DNA from: a virus
Virus record (IMG/VR): IMGVR_UViG_3300035663_000079
Span: 1 to 28,006 of that record
Length of the DNA: 28,006 nt
Strand: one strand, 5' to 3'
In this document: positions 27,613 through 28,006 of the stretch, piece after piece
How the letters are laid out: every line of letters begins with the position of its first letter
How positions within the stretch are numbered: position 1 is the first letter of the stretch
Position numbers and translations under genes: made by a program
The notes under the pieces: model-generated
What the model was told of the DNA's origin: nothing
Databases searched by the model: none
The model's input: the letters and a program-made list of their open reading frames with translations, nothing else

Positions 27613-27882
27613 ATGGCAGCATTAAGCAGAAAAGGGGACAAAAATCAAGCAGGTGGAGCAATCATGCGTGGTGCAGGTACCGTTTTCTGCAATGGAATAC
27701 CTGTAGGATTACATGTTAGTCCAATTACACCACACCCTAAAGGTTCTAAGCACAAAAAAGCTAAAACTACATCTGCTAGCCCTACAGTAATTTGTGAAGG
27801 TGCGCCTGTTTTAAAAGTTGGTAGCGGTAATAGTTGTGGTCATAGTATCGTACAAGGTAGTAATAACGTCTTTGTGCCATGA
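27613..27882 (+). CDS. PAAR-domain baseplate spike tip protein
   Basis: An 89-residue PAAR protein of about the size of T4 gp5.4. It has the typical Gly-rich repeats and His/Cys zinc-site residues: GTVFCNGIPVGLHVSPITPH, PTVICEGAPVLKVGSG, and SCGHSIVQGS. It forms a sharp cone that caps the gp5-type spike and helps pierce the host envelope. It is coupled to the next gene by a four-base overlap. Confidence 0.92.
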   Translation: MAALSRKGDKNQAGGAIMRGAGTVFCNGIPVGLHVSPITPHPKGSKHKKAKTTSASPTVICEGAPVLKVGSGNSCGHSIVQGSNNVFVP

Positions 27883-28006
27883 GTTATAATGGTAAATTTA
27901 CACCACTTCAACTAAATGCGTTAAGTGGTTTGCTTAACAGTGTGGGATTGTGTATTAATCCACTAGTACGATCATTACAAGGAACGTATGATCCTACCGT
28001 ATCTCC
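27879..28006 (+). CDS. Probable virion protein, truncated by the window end
   Basis: The ATG overlaps the PAAR stop by four bases and the frame stays open to the end of the window (42 residues seen). It begins MSYNGKFTPLQLNALSGLLN, which I recall as the start of a conserved structural protein of T4-like phages in the baseplate region. The family cannot be fixed from the part available. Confidence 0.7.
   Translation, partial: MSYNGKFTPLQLNALSGLLNSVGLCINPLVRSLQGTYDPTVS

Noticed and set aside
1-28006. tRNA genes, CRISPR arrays, insertion sequences, attachment sites
   Set aside because: No cloverleaf with a T-loop GTTCRANNC, no regular short repeats with spacers, no transposase and no terminal inverted repeats were found on reading both strands by eye; a tRNAscan run would be the decisive check.

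Overview
The window is a continuous piece of a T4-like myovirus genome (order Caudovirales in the old scheme). It is AT-rich and densely packed: about 50 genes, most of them overlapping by a few bases (ATGA or TAATG junctions), and all but one on the + strand. Diagnostic T4-type genes are the UvsW helicase, a gp61-type primase followed directly by a gp41-type DnaB-like helicase, class Ia ribonucleotide reductase nrdA/nrdB with a glutaredoxin, a PAAR spike tip, and promoters that match the T4 late octamer TATAAATA. An IscA/ErpA-type iron-sulfur carrier and several conserved proteins of unknown function resemble what is carried by aquatic T4-like phages (cyanophages, pelagiphages, phages of aquatic Beta/Gammaproteobacteria). 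The host cannot be fixed from this sequence. A small exported Lys/Glu/Ala-rich peptide looks betaproteobacterial to me, but that is a recollection and not a search result.

Layout. 1-2771: end of a nucleotidyltransferase-like gene, then a run of small genes of unknown function. 2772-3285: a distinctive cassette with a late promoter, a pseudoknot-like RNA element, a short signal-peptide protein, a second ORF that lacks any ATG/GTG/TTG start and lies -1 to an A7 slippery run, and a strong terminator. 3286-4293: four tiny coupled ORFs, then a strongly led 92-aa protein with its own promoter, leader hairpin and terminator. 4341-6022: a T5orf172/GIY-YIG-like protein and three small unknown genes. 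6019-7203: an AAA+ ATPase as a single-gene unit with consensus sigma70 promoter and terminator. 7205-11307: uvsW followed by five overlapping genes, ending in a 207-aa protein that keeps the motif order and catalytic aspartates of the DnaE family. 11254-11628: the only minus-strand gene. 11655-12536: a structural protein. 12547-14949: primase and helicase. 14965-18955: late/structural and small conserved genes plus the IscA-like carrier. 18970-19719: a PD-(D/E)XK nuclease. 19723-22407: a tail fibre with a C1q/TNF-like tip. 22420-27309: nucleotide metabolism (nrdA, two small genes, nrdB, an HNH-like gene, glutaredoxin). 27306-28006: an Lsm-like small protein, a PAAR protein, and the start of another virion-type gene.

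Regulation can be read quite well. Replication genes sit behind host-type sigma70 promoters (TTGACA with 16-17 bp to TATACT-like boxes), and structural genes sit behind late octamers. Several late octamers lie only 5-7 bases from the ATG, so the predicted mRNAs would be leaderless. A recurring ATCCTAA element sits exactly 4 bases upstream of a -35-like hexamer at five places. No tRNA, rRNA, CRISPR array, insertion sequence or attachment site was seen. All non-genic stretches are shorter than 150 bases.
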